From Candidatus Stahliibacteriota bacterium (lineage in GTDB: Bacteria; Hydrothermota; Tepidihabitantia; SM23-42), in contig SOIY01000066.1 in NCBI GenBank assembly GCA_004376785.1, positions 1-5,241 on the forward strand: a stretch of 5,241 nucleotides of DNA. Reading direction: 5' to 3'. The notes below the pieces were generated by a model. That model saw only the letters and a list, made by a program, of their open reading frames with translations, was not told the origin of the DNA and ran no database searches. Both the position numbers and the translations under genes were made by a program. The first letter of the stretch is position 1. Every line of letters begins with the position of its first letter. Shown here in pieces: positions 1 through 5,239 of the stretch.

Positions 1-52
1 CGAAGGTGGCAGGACTGTCGGCGCTGGCGTCGTAACAAAAATCATAGAATAA
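1..52 (+). CDS. tuf: Elongation factor Tu, C-terminal end (partial)
   Basis: Only the last 16 codons and the TAA stop of this gene are in the window. The first base completes a codon that lies upstream. The residues read EGGRTVGAGVVTKIIE, which is the characteristic end of EF-Tu domain 3. EF-Tu is the GTPase that carries aminoacyl-tRNA to the ribosomal A site in the cytoplasm. The TAA stop shares its last A with the ATG of rpsJ (TAATG at 50-54), so the two genes are very likely co-transcribed and possibly translationally coupled. The placement upstream of rpsJ is the classic str–S10 linkage. No terminator follows tuf. The tail is short but distinctive, so the family call is firm; the rest of the gene cannot be judged. 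Confidence 0.93.
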   Translation, partial: EGGRTVGAGVVTKIIE

Positions 53-357
53 TGAATAAACTTAGAATTAGATTAAAATCATATGACCATCGCATATTAG
101 ATCAATCAGTGAAATCTATTGTGGAAATAGTAAAGCGATTCGGTGTAAATCTATCTGGACCAATTCCACTTCCCACAGAACGTTCTTTGTATACTGTACT
201 CCGTTCACCACATGTTGATAAAAAATCGCGTGAACAGTTCGAATTAAGGGTGCATAAACGGCTTATCGAATTGAATGATGTTACACCCGATATAATCGAT
301 GCTTTAAATAAACTTGAAATCCCTGCAGGTGTATATATCGAAGTGAAGGCGATATAA
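52..357 (+). CDS. rpsJ: 30S ribosomal protein S10 (NusE)
   Basis: This 101-residue protein has the usual length for bacterial S10, a 30S head protein. In many bacteria S10 is also the NusE partner of NusB in transcription antitermination. Visible hallmarks are the N-terminal KLRIRLKSYDHRILD strand and helix (residues 3-17), SGPIPLPT (35-42) and the ribosome-inserted loop region RSPHVDKKSREQFE (51-64), followed by HKRLIEL (68-74). The ATG shares one base with the tuf stop. No convincing Shine-Dalgarno sequence is seen in the preceding 20 bases (GTAACAAAAATCATAGAATA), so initiation probably depends on ribosomes finishing tuf (inference). The start is fixed by matching the family N-terminus. In E. 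coli rpsJ is the first gene of the S10 operon, behind a long leader; here no leader exists. Confidence 0.98.
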   Translation: MNKLRIRLKSYDHRILDQSVKSIVEIVKRFGVNLSGPIPLPTERSLYTVLRSPHVDKKSREQFELRVHKRLIELNDVTPDIIDALNKLEIPAGVYIEVKAI

Positions 358-358
358 A

Positions 359-973
359 ATGATTGGGCTCATCGGCAAAAAGATTGGAATGGCACAAATA
401 TTTCTGGAAAATGGCAATGTTATTCCGGTCAGTTTAATCAAAGCTGGTCCTTGTTCTGTTATTCAGATTAAAGATGAAAAAAAAGACGGCTACAAAGCCA
501 TTCAGCTAGGCTTTGGCGAAAAAAAGAAAATTAACAAGTCTTTTTCTGGTCATCTCAAAAAAGCAAAATTGAAATCTGTTGATCGACTTTTTGAAATCAG
601 GACAAAAGAACCAGGGAAATATAGTATTGGTGACAAGATTGATGTATCAATATTTAGTAATGGTGATAAGGTTTTAGTGACTGGATGGACAAAAGGTAGA
701 GGCTTTGCTGGTGGTATGAAAAGATGGGGATGGCATGGTGGACCTGCTTCACACGGATCAACATCACACCGTAGAGCTGGGTCGATTGGTCCTGGTACTG
801 CACCAGGAAGAATATGGAAGGGTAGAGCAATGCCTGGTCGTTACGGTAATGAAAGAGTAACGCTTAAAAATGTAAAAGTGGTTAAGATCGAAAAAGAAAA
901 AAATATAGTGTATGTGAAGGGTGGAGTTCCTGGTGCCATAAATAGCTACCTTTTAATAATGAAAGAGGAATAA
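359..973 (+). CDS. rplC: 50S ribosomal protein L3
   Basis: This is a full-length 204-residue L3, an early-assembling 23S rRNA-binding protein with a loop that reaches toward the peptidyl-transferase centre. The N-terminus MIGLIGKKIGMAQIF is diagnostic and fixes the start. The GWTKGRGFAGGMKRWG segment (109-124), GGPASHGSTSHRRAGSIG (127-144) and KGRAMPGRYGNERVT (154-168) match the family core, and the C-terminal strand ends KGGVPG (187-192). By hand alignment, the position of E. coli Gln150, the PrmB methylation target, is Thr147 here, so that modification is not expected. It begins one base after the rpsJ stop. A weak GAAGG (345-349) lies nine bases before the ATG. Its TAA shares a base with the rplD start. 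Confidence 0.98.
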   Translation: MIGLIGKKIGMAQIFLENGNVIPVSLIKAGPCSVIQIKDEKKDGYKAIQLGFGEKKKINKSFSGHLKKAKLKSVDRLFEIRTKEPGKYSIGDKIDVSIFSNGDKVLVTGWTKGRGFAGGMKRWGWHGGPASHGSTSHRRAGSIGPGTAPGRIWKGRAMPGRYGNERVTLKNVKVVKIEKEKNIVYVKGGVPGAINSYLLIMKEE

Positions 974-1608
974 TGGAAACAAAATTGTTCGATAAACAAG
1001 GTAAAGAAATTGGCAAAGCAAAACTTACTGATAAAATATTCAACCTTGATGTTAACAAAACCTTGCTTTGGGAAAATATTACTGTGTTGTTAAAAAACAA
1101 ACGGAAAGGACTTGCCAGTACGAAAAACAAAGCCGAAGTCAGAGGTGGTGGCAGAAAACCACATCGTCAAAAGGGTATTGGTTGGGCGCGAGCCGGCACT
1201 ATCCGCTCGCCAATTTGGAAAGGAGGAGGGGTTGTATTTGGGCCAAAACCGCGTGACTATTCAGTGAACATACCCAAGAAGAAAAAACTTAAAGCGCTTC
1301 TTTCCTCGTTGAGTGCCAAGGCAAAAGAAAATATGATATTTGTTATTGAAGATCTTGATCTCGGGTCACCCAAAACGAAAAATTTAGCCGATATTTTTAA
1401 AAGTGCCAATTTAAATAACGTTAAAATATTAGTTGGTGTTGAAGAAATAGGTAAAAATTTGAAATTGGCTGGTCGAAACATACCATACATTAATTTAAAA
1501 AGGGTGTGTGATATTAACTGTTTGGATGTACTCTCGGTTGATTATATGTTGATTACAAAAAAAGCATTGGAGAAACTGGAGCAAAGATGCATTACGAAAA
1601 AATCATAA
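973..1608 (+). CDS. rplD: 50S ribosomal protein L4
   Basis: This 211-residue protein is bacterial L4 (also called L4/L1e), which binds 23S rRNA domain I. Its extended loop helps form the constriction of the peptide exit tunnel. The loop spans roughly residues 49-102 and includes EVRGGGRKPHRQKGIG (55-70), IRSPIWKGGG (77-86) and FGPKPRDY (89-96). The usual GTGRAR is GIGWAR here, placing Trp71 where E. coli has Arg67. The C-terminal Rossmann-like part ends LDVLSVDYMLITKKALEKLE (184-203). The gene starts at a TAATG overlap with rplC, with GAGG at 965-968 upstream. Its last 22 bases overlap rplW in another frame, adding about six residues (CITKKS) beyond the usual end. In E. coli L4 represses its own operon through the S10 leader; no such leader is visible in this window. 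Confidence 0.98.
   Translation: METKLFDKQGKEIGKAKLTDKIFNLDVNKTLLWENITVLLKNKRKGLASTKNKAEVRGGGRKPHRQKGIGWARAGTIRSPIWKGGGVVFGPKPRDYSVNIPKKKKLKALLSSLSAKAKENMIFVIEDLDLGSPKTKNLADIFKSANLNNVKILVGVEEIGKNLKLAGRNIPYINLKRVCDINCLDVLSVDYMLITKKALEKLEQRCITKKS
1578..1581 (+). promoter_or_regulatory. Ribosome binding site of rplW, inside rplD
   Basis: GGAG lies five bases before the rplW ATG at 1587 and inside the coding sequence of rplD. It supports starting rplW upstream of the rplD stop, giving a true 22-base overlap, rather than at a later codon. The N-terminus MHYEKIIKRALITEK agrees with the L23 family. Confidence 0.75.
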
Positions 1609-1871
1609 AGAGAGCACTTATAACTGAGAAGGCAGACCGTTTAAGAGAAATGAATGTTTATCAGTTCGAAGTAATGAAACAAGCAAATAAGCATCAAATC
1701 CAAGAAGCAATTGAAAAACTGTTTGGTGTAAAAGTAATAGATATCAAGACATCGAATTTACCAAGGAAGCCAAGGAGATTAGGACGCTCATCAGGTTATA
1801 AATCAGGTTACAAAAAGGCCTCGGTTACTCTTAAAGAGGGGCAAAAAATTGAAATAGTAGAAGGTGTATAA
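1587..1871 (+). CDS. rplW: 50S ribosomal protein L23
   Basis: This 94-residue protein is L23, which sits at the exit of the peptide tunnel and, in characterised bacteria, is a docking point for trigger factor and the signal recognition particle. The N-terminal motif KIIKRALITEKADRL (5-19) contains Glu14, which aligns by eye with E. coli Glu18, the trigger-factor contact. ANKHQIQEAIEKLFGVKV (33-50) is the central family signature. The rRNA-binding loop RKPRRLGRSSGYKSGYKKA (60-78) and the closing strand VTLKEGQKIEIVEG follow. The gene begins 22 bases before the rplD stop, in a different frame, with GGAG five bases upstream. Its TAA shares a base with the rplB ATG. Length and motifs are complete. 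Confidence 0.98.
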   Translation: MHYEKIIKRALITEKADRLREMNVYQFEVMKQANKHQIQEAIEKLFGVKVIDIKTSNLPRKPRRLGRSSGYKSGYKKASVTLKEGQKIEIVEGV

Positions 1872-2692
1872 TGGCTCTTAAAAAATTCCGTCCGACAACA
1901 CCATCAAGAAGATATTATACAGTGAATAAATTGTCGACGACCAAAAATAAAGCGGAGAAGTCTCTGATATTTTCTAAAAAAAGATCAGGTGGAAGAAATA
2001 ATATGGGCAGGATTACTGCCCGACACCGCGGCGGTGGTCATCACAAGATTGTACGGATAATTGATTTCCGAAGAGATAAAAACAATATACCGGCAACAGT
2101 TAAGGCTATTGAGTATGACCCAAATCGTAGTGCTTTAATTGCCTTACTCGCTTACGCTGATGGTGAAAAGCGCTATATTTTGTGTCCAGAGGGGTTAAAT
2201 GTGGGCAATTCAGTAATATCTGGCGAAGATTCACCAATTAAATTAGGGAATTGCCTTCCTTTGAAAAACATACCACTTGGTGTCGAGATTCACAATATAG
2301 AATTATCCATAAACAAAGGTGGAGAGTTAGTAAGAAGCGCTGGCCTTTCCAGCCAAATATCAGCCAAAGAAGGAAAATATGCTCATATAAAACTACCTTC
2401 AGATGAATTGCGTCTGATCGATTTGAGATGCCATGCAACTATTGGCAAGGTTTCCAATGCACTTCATTCAAGTGTAAGTATTGGTAAGGCTGGAAGAACA
2501 AGGCATAAAGGAATAAGACCCCATGTAAGGGGTGTTGCCATGAATCCAGTTGACCATCCATTAGGTGGCGGCGAAGGAAAATCACACGGTGGTAGACAAC
2601 CTGTATCACCATGGGGATGGCTTACTAAAGGAAAAAAGACAAGAAAAGTTCATAAGGCATCAGATAAATTCATTTTAAAAAGGAGAAAATAA
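1871..2692 (+). CDS. rplB: 50S ribosomal protein L2
   Basis: This 273-residue protein matches the standard length of bacterial L2, a primary 23S rRNA-binding protein needed for subunit association and peptidyl-transferase activity. N-terminal marks are MALKKFRPTTPSRR, then KRSGGRNNMGRITARHRGGGHH (38-58, trailing H), IIDFRRDKNNIPA (63-75) and EYDPNRSALIALL (81-93). The C-terminal signature VRGVAMNPVDHPLGGGEGK spans 219-237, followed by GRQPVSPWG (241-249) and TKGKKTRK. The functionally important histidine (E. coli His229) is kept at 229, while the second histidine of the usual DHPHGGGEG is Leu231. The common LPSGE is LPSDE at 176-180. It starts at TAATG after rplW, with AAGGTG at 1861-1866 as binding site, and ends in TAATG with rpsS. 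Confidence 0.99.
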   Translation: MALKKFRPTTPSRRYYTVNKLSTTKNKAEKSLIFSKKRSGGRNNMGRITARHRGGGHHKIVRIIDFRRDKNNIPATVKAIEYDPNRSALIALLAYADGEKRYILCPEGLNVGNSVISGEDSPIKLGNCLPLKNIPLGVEIHNIELSINKGGELVRSAGLSSQISAKEGKYAHIKLPSDELRLIDLRCHATIGKVSNALHSSVSIGKAGRTRHKGIRPHVRGVAMNPVDHPLGGGEGKSHGGRQPVSPWGWLTKGKKTRKVHKASDKFILKRRK

Positions 2693-2988
2693 TGCCGAGG
2701 TCATTGAAAAAAGGCCCATATATAGATGAAAAATTAATGAAAAAGGTTACTAAATTAATCGATTCTGGAGAGAAGAAGATAATAAAAACCTGGGCAAGAA
2801 ATTCAATGATTCCTCCGGAATTTGTTGGACTCACAATTGCCGTTCACAATGGTAACCGCTTTATTCCGGTATATATTACAGAAAGAATGGTTGGCCATAA
2901 ACTTGGTGAATTTTCTCCAACCCGAACCTTTCGCGCACATTCAGGAACCAGAAAAGAAGAGAAAAAACAAAGAGGGTTTGAAAAGTGA
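2692..2988 (+). CDS. rpsS: 30S ribosomal protein S19
   Basis: This 98-residue protein is S19, a 30S head protein that forms a pair with S13 near the A-site tRNA and contributes to intersubunit bridges. Family marks are MPRSLKKGPYIDEKL (1-15), SGEKKIIKTWARNSMI (25-40), PEFVGLTIAVHNG (42-54) and VPVY-like IPVYITERMVGHKLGEF (58-74), with SPTRTFRAHSG (75-85). A lysine- and glutamate-rich tail closes the protein. A clear AGGAG (2681-2685) lies six bases before the ATG, within the rplB coding end. The ATG shares a base with the rplB stop. Its TGA stop overlaps the rplV GTG start by four bases (GTGA, 2985-2988). Confidence 0.98.
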   Translation: MPRSLKKGPYIDEKLMKKVTKLIDSGEKKIIKTWARNSMIPPEFVGLTIAVHNGNRFIPVYITERMVGHKLGEFSPTRTFRAHSGTRKEEKKQRGFEK

Positions 2989-3353
2989 TTGCAAAAGCAG
3001 TTAAACGCTATGAACGGATATCGCCAAGAAAACTAAAAAGGATGTTAGATGTTATAAGAGGAAAAGGAATTCTGGAAGCAAGGGCTTTATTACAGTTTAA
3101 CCATTCAAGATCTAAAATTCCCGTTTTAAAAACCTTGAATTCTGCGGTAGCAAATTTTAAAATTAAAGTTGGAACTGTACGAATTGATGATAAAGATCTA
3201 TTCGTAAAAGAAGCAAGTGTCGATGCAGGTCCCACGATGAAAAGATGGCGTGCAGGGTTTCGCGGTACCGCAGATACGATCAAAAAAAGAACCAGCCACA
3301 TAACTTTGGTGGTTGATTCTTACAAACCATTACAGGAGGAAAAGGGAGGCTAA
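2985..3353 (+). CDS. rplV: 50S ribosomal protein L22
   Basis: This 122-residue protein is L22, which binds several 23S domains and sends a long beta hairpin along the exit tunnel opposite L4. Marks are RISPRKLKRMLDVIRGK (11-27), LKTLNSAVANF (48-58), the hairpin region SVDAGPTMKRWRAGFRG (78-94) and KRTSHITLVV (101-110). Met85-Lys86-Arg87 correspond to the residues whose deletion confers macrolide resistance in E. coli; they are intact. The start is GTG at 2985. The N-terminus (MIAKAVKRYERISPRK) fits the family, no in-frame ATG occurs before codon 20, and AGAGGG (2971-2976) sits eight bases upstream. GTG/TGA overlap with rpsS suggests translational coupling. The tail ends QEEKGG, whose codons form binding sites for rpsC. 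Confidence 0.98.
   Translation: MIAKAVKRYERISPRKLKRMLDVIRGKGILEARALLQFNHSRSKIPVLKTLNSAVANFKIKVGTVRIDDKDLFVKEASVDAGPTMKRWRAGFRGTADTIKKRTSHITLVVDSYKPLQEEKGG
3334..3349 (+). promoter_or_regulatory. Tandem Shine-Dalgarno sites before rpsC
   Basis: Two strong purine-rich motifs precede the rpsC ATG at 3353: AGGAGG at 3334-3339, with 13 bases to the ATG, and GGAGG at 3345-3349, with three bases. Both are encoded by the last codons of rplV. Neither spacing is ideal; either could act, or the upstream one may serve as a standby site (inference). Strong binding here may also help terminating ribosomes restart at the TAATG junction. Confidence 0.65.
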
Positions 3354-3976
3354 TGGGACAAAAAACACACCCCATAGGATTTAGATTGGGTATAACTAAA
3401 GATTGGAAATCAAAGTGGTTCGATGAAAAGAATTACAGGAAGCTTATTGCTGAAGACCATACAATACGCCGTTATCTGAACCAACGTCTTTCTGACGCAA
3501 TGTTGGCCGATATTATTATAAGGAGATTATCAAATCGAGTAATCATTTCAATTTATACAGGTCAACCTGGTAAGGTTATTGGAAAGGGTGGCGAGGAAAT
3601 TAAAAAACTGCGTGAGGAGATTAAAAGTTTAATAGATAAAGATGTTACAATAAATATTGAAGAAGTAAGGATGCCCGAGCTCAATGCTCTTTTGGTTGCC
3701 CAAAATATAACAAGACAAATTTGCCAGAGGATATCTCACCGTCGTGCAATGAAAAGGGCGCTCATTTCAGCAATGAAGATTGGTGCTAAAGGAATAAAGA
3801 TAATCTGCTCTGGTAGACTTGGTGGAGCAGAAATAGCCCGCACTGAATCGCAACATGAGGGTAAAGTACCATTACAAACACTTACAGCAGATATAGACTA
3901 TGCTTGTGCAACAGCATTTACAGTTTATGGAACAGTAGGTGTTAAAGTCTGGATTTATAAAGGATCTACAAAGTAA
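3353..3976 (+). CDS. rpsC: 30S ribosomal protein S3
   Basis: This 207-residue protein is S3, at the mRNA entry channel of the 30S head. It is toward the short end for the family and has no long C-terminal extension. MGQKTHPIGFRLGI (1-14) is the diagnostic start. The type II KH domain carries the GXXG-type loop GKGG (77-80) inside GQPGKVIGKGGEEI (70-83). Arg130, Arg131 and Lys134 in HRRAMKR align with E. coli residues implicated in ribosomal helicase activity. The C-terminal domain has SGRLGGAEIART (153-164), VPLQTLTADIDYA (172-184) and GTVGVKVWIYKG (193-204). The common VPLHTLRADIDY is VPLQTLTADIDY. It starts at TAATG after rplV, with tandem ribosome sites, and ends at TAATG with rplP. Confidence 0.98.
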   Translation: MGQKTHPIGFRLGITKDWKSKWFDEKNYRKLIAEDHTIRRYLNQRLSDAMLADIIIRRLSNRVIISIYTGQPGKVIGKGGEEIKKLREEIKSLIDKDVTINIEEVRMPELNALLVAQNITRQICQRISHRRAMKRALISAMKIGAKGIKIICSGRLGGAEIARTESQHEGKVPLQTLTADIDYACATAFTVYGTVGVKVWIYKGSTK

Positions 3977-4407
3977 TGCTCGAACCGAAAAAGACAAAAT
4001 ATCGAAAGCAACATCGAGGCCGAATGAAAGGCAAGGCGACCAGAGGAAACACAATTGCATTTGGTGACTACGGTCTTGTCGCTCTAGAACCAGCCTGGAT
4101 AACAGCCAGGCAAATAGAGGCATCAAGAGTTGCTATTGCCCACTCTATGAAAAAGGGTGGCAAAATGTGGGTAAGAATCTTTCCTGACAAACCGGTTACG
4201 AAAAAACCAGCAGAAACAAGAATGGGAAAAGGTAAGGGTGCACCTGAATTTTGGGTGAGTGTTGTTAAACCTGGACGTATCATATTTGAACTTGAAGGCA
4301 TGAGTGAAAATGATGCCCGGCACCTCTTAAGATTAGCATCAAATAAATTGCCAATAAAAACAAGATTTACTAAAAGAGACCCTGGGATTAGATATGAAGG
4401 TTTTTGA
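3976..4407 (+). CDS. rplP: 50S ribosomal protein L16
   Basis: This 143-residue protein is L16, a late-assembling 50S protein near the A-site tRNA elbow. Motifs are MLEPKKTKYRKQHRGRMKG (1-19), FGDYGLVALEPAWITARQIE (29-48), KMWVRIFPDKPVTKKPAE (63-80), RMGKGKGAPEFWV (82-94) and KPGRIIFELEG (98-108). Arg82 aligns by eye with E. coli Arg81, the residue hydroxylated by RoxA/YcfD; whether that occurs here is unknown. Typical homologues end soon after KLPIKTRFTKR (124-134). Here nine more residues, DPGIRYEGF, follow and partly overlap rpmC by 14 bases. AAGGA (3960-3964) lies 11 bases before the ATG, which shares a base with the rpsC stop. Confidence 0.98.
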   Translation: MLEPKKTKYRKQHRGRMKGKATRGNTIAFGDYGLVALEPAWITARQIEASRVAIAHSMKKGGKMWVRIFPDKPVTKKPAETRMGKGKGAPEFWVSVVKPGRIIFELEGMSENDARHLLRLASNKLPIKTRFTKRDPGIRYEGF

Positions 4408-4639
4408 ACTTAGAGAAAAATCTAGAGAAGAACTCGTTGATCTCCTTAATGGTTTTTACAAAGAGATATTCAACTTAAGATTAAGGCGCGGCGCTCAGGA
4501 ATTACCGAATCCATTAAGATTACGAACACTGCGTCGGGATGTTGCACGTATTAAAACAGTCTTGAGAGAAGATGAACTCGATATAAAAAAACTTCTCGAG
4601 CCCAAGAAATCAAAACATAAACCAAAGAAAGGAAAATAA
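4394..4639 (+). CDS. rpmC: 50S ribosomal protein L29
   Basis: This 81-residue protein is L29, a helical hairpin protein next to L23 at the tunnel exit. Marks are MKVFELREKSREELVDLL (1-18), EIFNLRLRRGAQEL (24-37) and the second helix RTLRRDVARIKTVLRE (44-59). It is longer than many L29 proteins, which are usually in the 60s; the excess is a C-terminal tail rich in lysine (EPKKSKHKPKKGK, 69-81) that is probably flexible and rRNA-contacting (inference). The ATG lies inside rplP, 14 bases before that stop, in a different frame. Only a weak GGGA (4384-4387) lies six bases upstream, so coupling to rplP translation is plausible. The start is fixed by the family N-terminus. One base separates its stop from rpsQ. 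Confidence 0.96.
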   Translation: MKVFELREKSREELVDLLNGFYKEIFNLRLRRGAQELPNPLRLRTLRRDVARIKTVLREDELDIKKLLEPKKSKHKPKKGK

Positions 4640-4640
4640 T

Positions 4641-4874
4641 ATGCGCAGAAAGAAAATTGGGATTATAATTAGTAATAAAGCACAAAAGACTGTAGTAGTC
4701 AAAATAACTAATTATGTAAAACATCCTTTATATAAAAAATATATCAGGAAATTAACAAAGGTTTATGCCCATGATGAAAAGGACGAGTGTAAAATCGGTG
4801 AAAAGGTGATGATCGAAGCTACCAGACCACTTTCAAAATTAAAACACTGGCGTGTAATAAGGAAAATGACGTGA
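4641..4874 (+). CDS. rpsQ: 30S ribosomal protein S17
   Basis: This 77-residue protein is S17, a primary 16S rRNA-binding OB-fold protein in the body of the 30S subunit. Marks are MRRKKIGIIISNKAQKTVVV (1-20), the loop KHPLYKKYIRKLTKVYAHDE (27-46), CKIGEKVMIEATRPLSK (50-66) and the closing KHWRVI (68-73). The usual motif before RPLSK is present, with Ala-Thr preceding it. It is close to the short bacterial form, without an extended C-terminus. AAGGA (4629-4633) lies seven bases before the ATG, inside the rpmC coding end. Its TGA stop overlaps the GTG start of rplN by four bases. Confidence 0.97.
   Translation: MRRKKIGIIISNKAQKTVVVKITNYVKHPLYKKYIRKLTKVYAHDEKDECKIGEKVMIEATRPLSKLKHWRVIRKMT
4859..4863 (+). 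promoter_or_regulatory. Ribosome binding site of rplN, supports GTG start
   Basis: AAGGA lies seven bases before GTG at 4871, inside the end of rpsQ. Together with the conserved MIQ N-terminus of L14 it supports GTG rather than the next in-frame ATG, at codon 20 of the protein, which would remove a conserved segment. Confidence 0.75.
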
Positions 4875-5239
4875 TTCAAATATATTCGAGATTAAAGGTT
4901 TGTGATAATACTGGCGCCAGAATAGCAATGTGTATAAGGGTAAGTGGTGGATCGAAGAGACGATATGGGTATATAGGTGATATTATTAATGTAACCATTA
5001 AGGATGCTCTACCCAATGCACCAGTAAAAAAAGGTGACAAAGACAAAGCAGTGATCGTAAGGACAAAAAAAGAACACCGAAGACCTGATGGTTCATATGT
5101 TAGATTTGATGACAACGCATGCGTTCTAATCACTGAGAAGAAAGAACCAAAAGGAACAAGGGTGTTTGGTCCAGTAGCACGTGAATTACGGGAAAAAGGA
5201 TTTACCAAAATAATGTCTTTGGCAAGTGAGGTAGTATAA
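4871..5239 (+). CDS. rplN: 50S ribosomal protein L14
   Basis: This 122-residue protein has exactly the standard bacterial L14 length. L14 binds 23S rRNA on the interface side, contributes to intersubunit contacts and, in bacteria with RsfS, is the binding site of that silencing factor. Marks are MIQIYSRLKV (1-10), CIRVSGGSKRR (21-31), KDALPNAPVKKGD (44-56), VIVRTKKEHRRPDGS (61-75), RFDDNACVLI (78-87), GTRVFGPVARELRE (95-108) and KIMSLASEV (113-121). Departures from the usual VADNSGA and VLGGS are CDNTGA (11-16) and VSGGS (24-28). Translation starts at GTG, overlapping the rpsQ TGA (GTGA, 4871-4874), with AAGGA seven bases upstream. The TAA shares a base with the next ATG. Confidence 0.98.
   Translation: MIQIYSRLKVCDNTGARIAMCIRVSGGSKRRYGYIGDIINVTIKDALPNAPVKKGDKDKAVIVRTKKEHRRPDGSYVRFDDNACVLITEKKEPKGTRVFGPVARELREKGFTKIMSLASEVV
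5228..5232 (+). promoter_or_regulatory. Ribosome binding site for the gene starting at 5239
   Basis: GAGGT lies six bases before the ATG at 5239, within the rplN coding end. It indicates that the ATG closing the window is a real start codon. Confidence 0.6.

Noticed and set aside
790..808. Seven-base inverted repeat (TCCTGGT / ACCAGGA, five-base loop) inside rplC
   Set aside because: It resembles a terminator stem but no T-run follows, and it lies in the codons of the conserved GPGTAPG segment in mid-gene.
779..812. Loss of the L3 glutamine methylated by PrmB in E. coli (Thr147 here)
   Set aside because: That glutamine is not universal outside the E. coli group, so its absence is ordinary.
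1068..1256. Forward 62-codon frame inside rplD, and a similar one at 2822-3004 inside rpsS
   Set aside because: Both lie out of frame in genes whose proteins are clearly conserved, and neither product resembles a known family.
2555..2570. Leu231 in place of the second histidine in the L2 DHPHGGGEG motif
   Set aside because: The functionally important first histidine (229) is kept, and from general knowledge DHPLGGGEG occurs in other bacteria, so it is not evidence of a defect.
4093..4111. Six-base stem GCCTGG / CCAGGC with a seven-base loop inside rplP
   Set aside because: There is no T-run and it encodes the conserved PAWITARQ segment, so amino acid constraint explains it.
4876..5208. Open reading frame of 110 codons on the minus strand opposite rplN
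   Set aside because: It mirrors a highly conserved gene, shows no recognisable motif or separate control signal, and is best explained as a by-product of the codon use of rplN. The same holds for reverse-strand frames at 882-1130, 1257-1490, 3008-3301 and 3872-4301.
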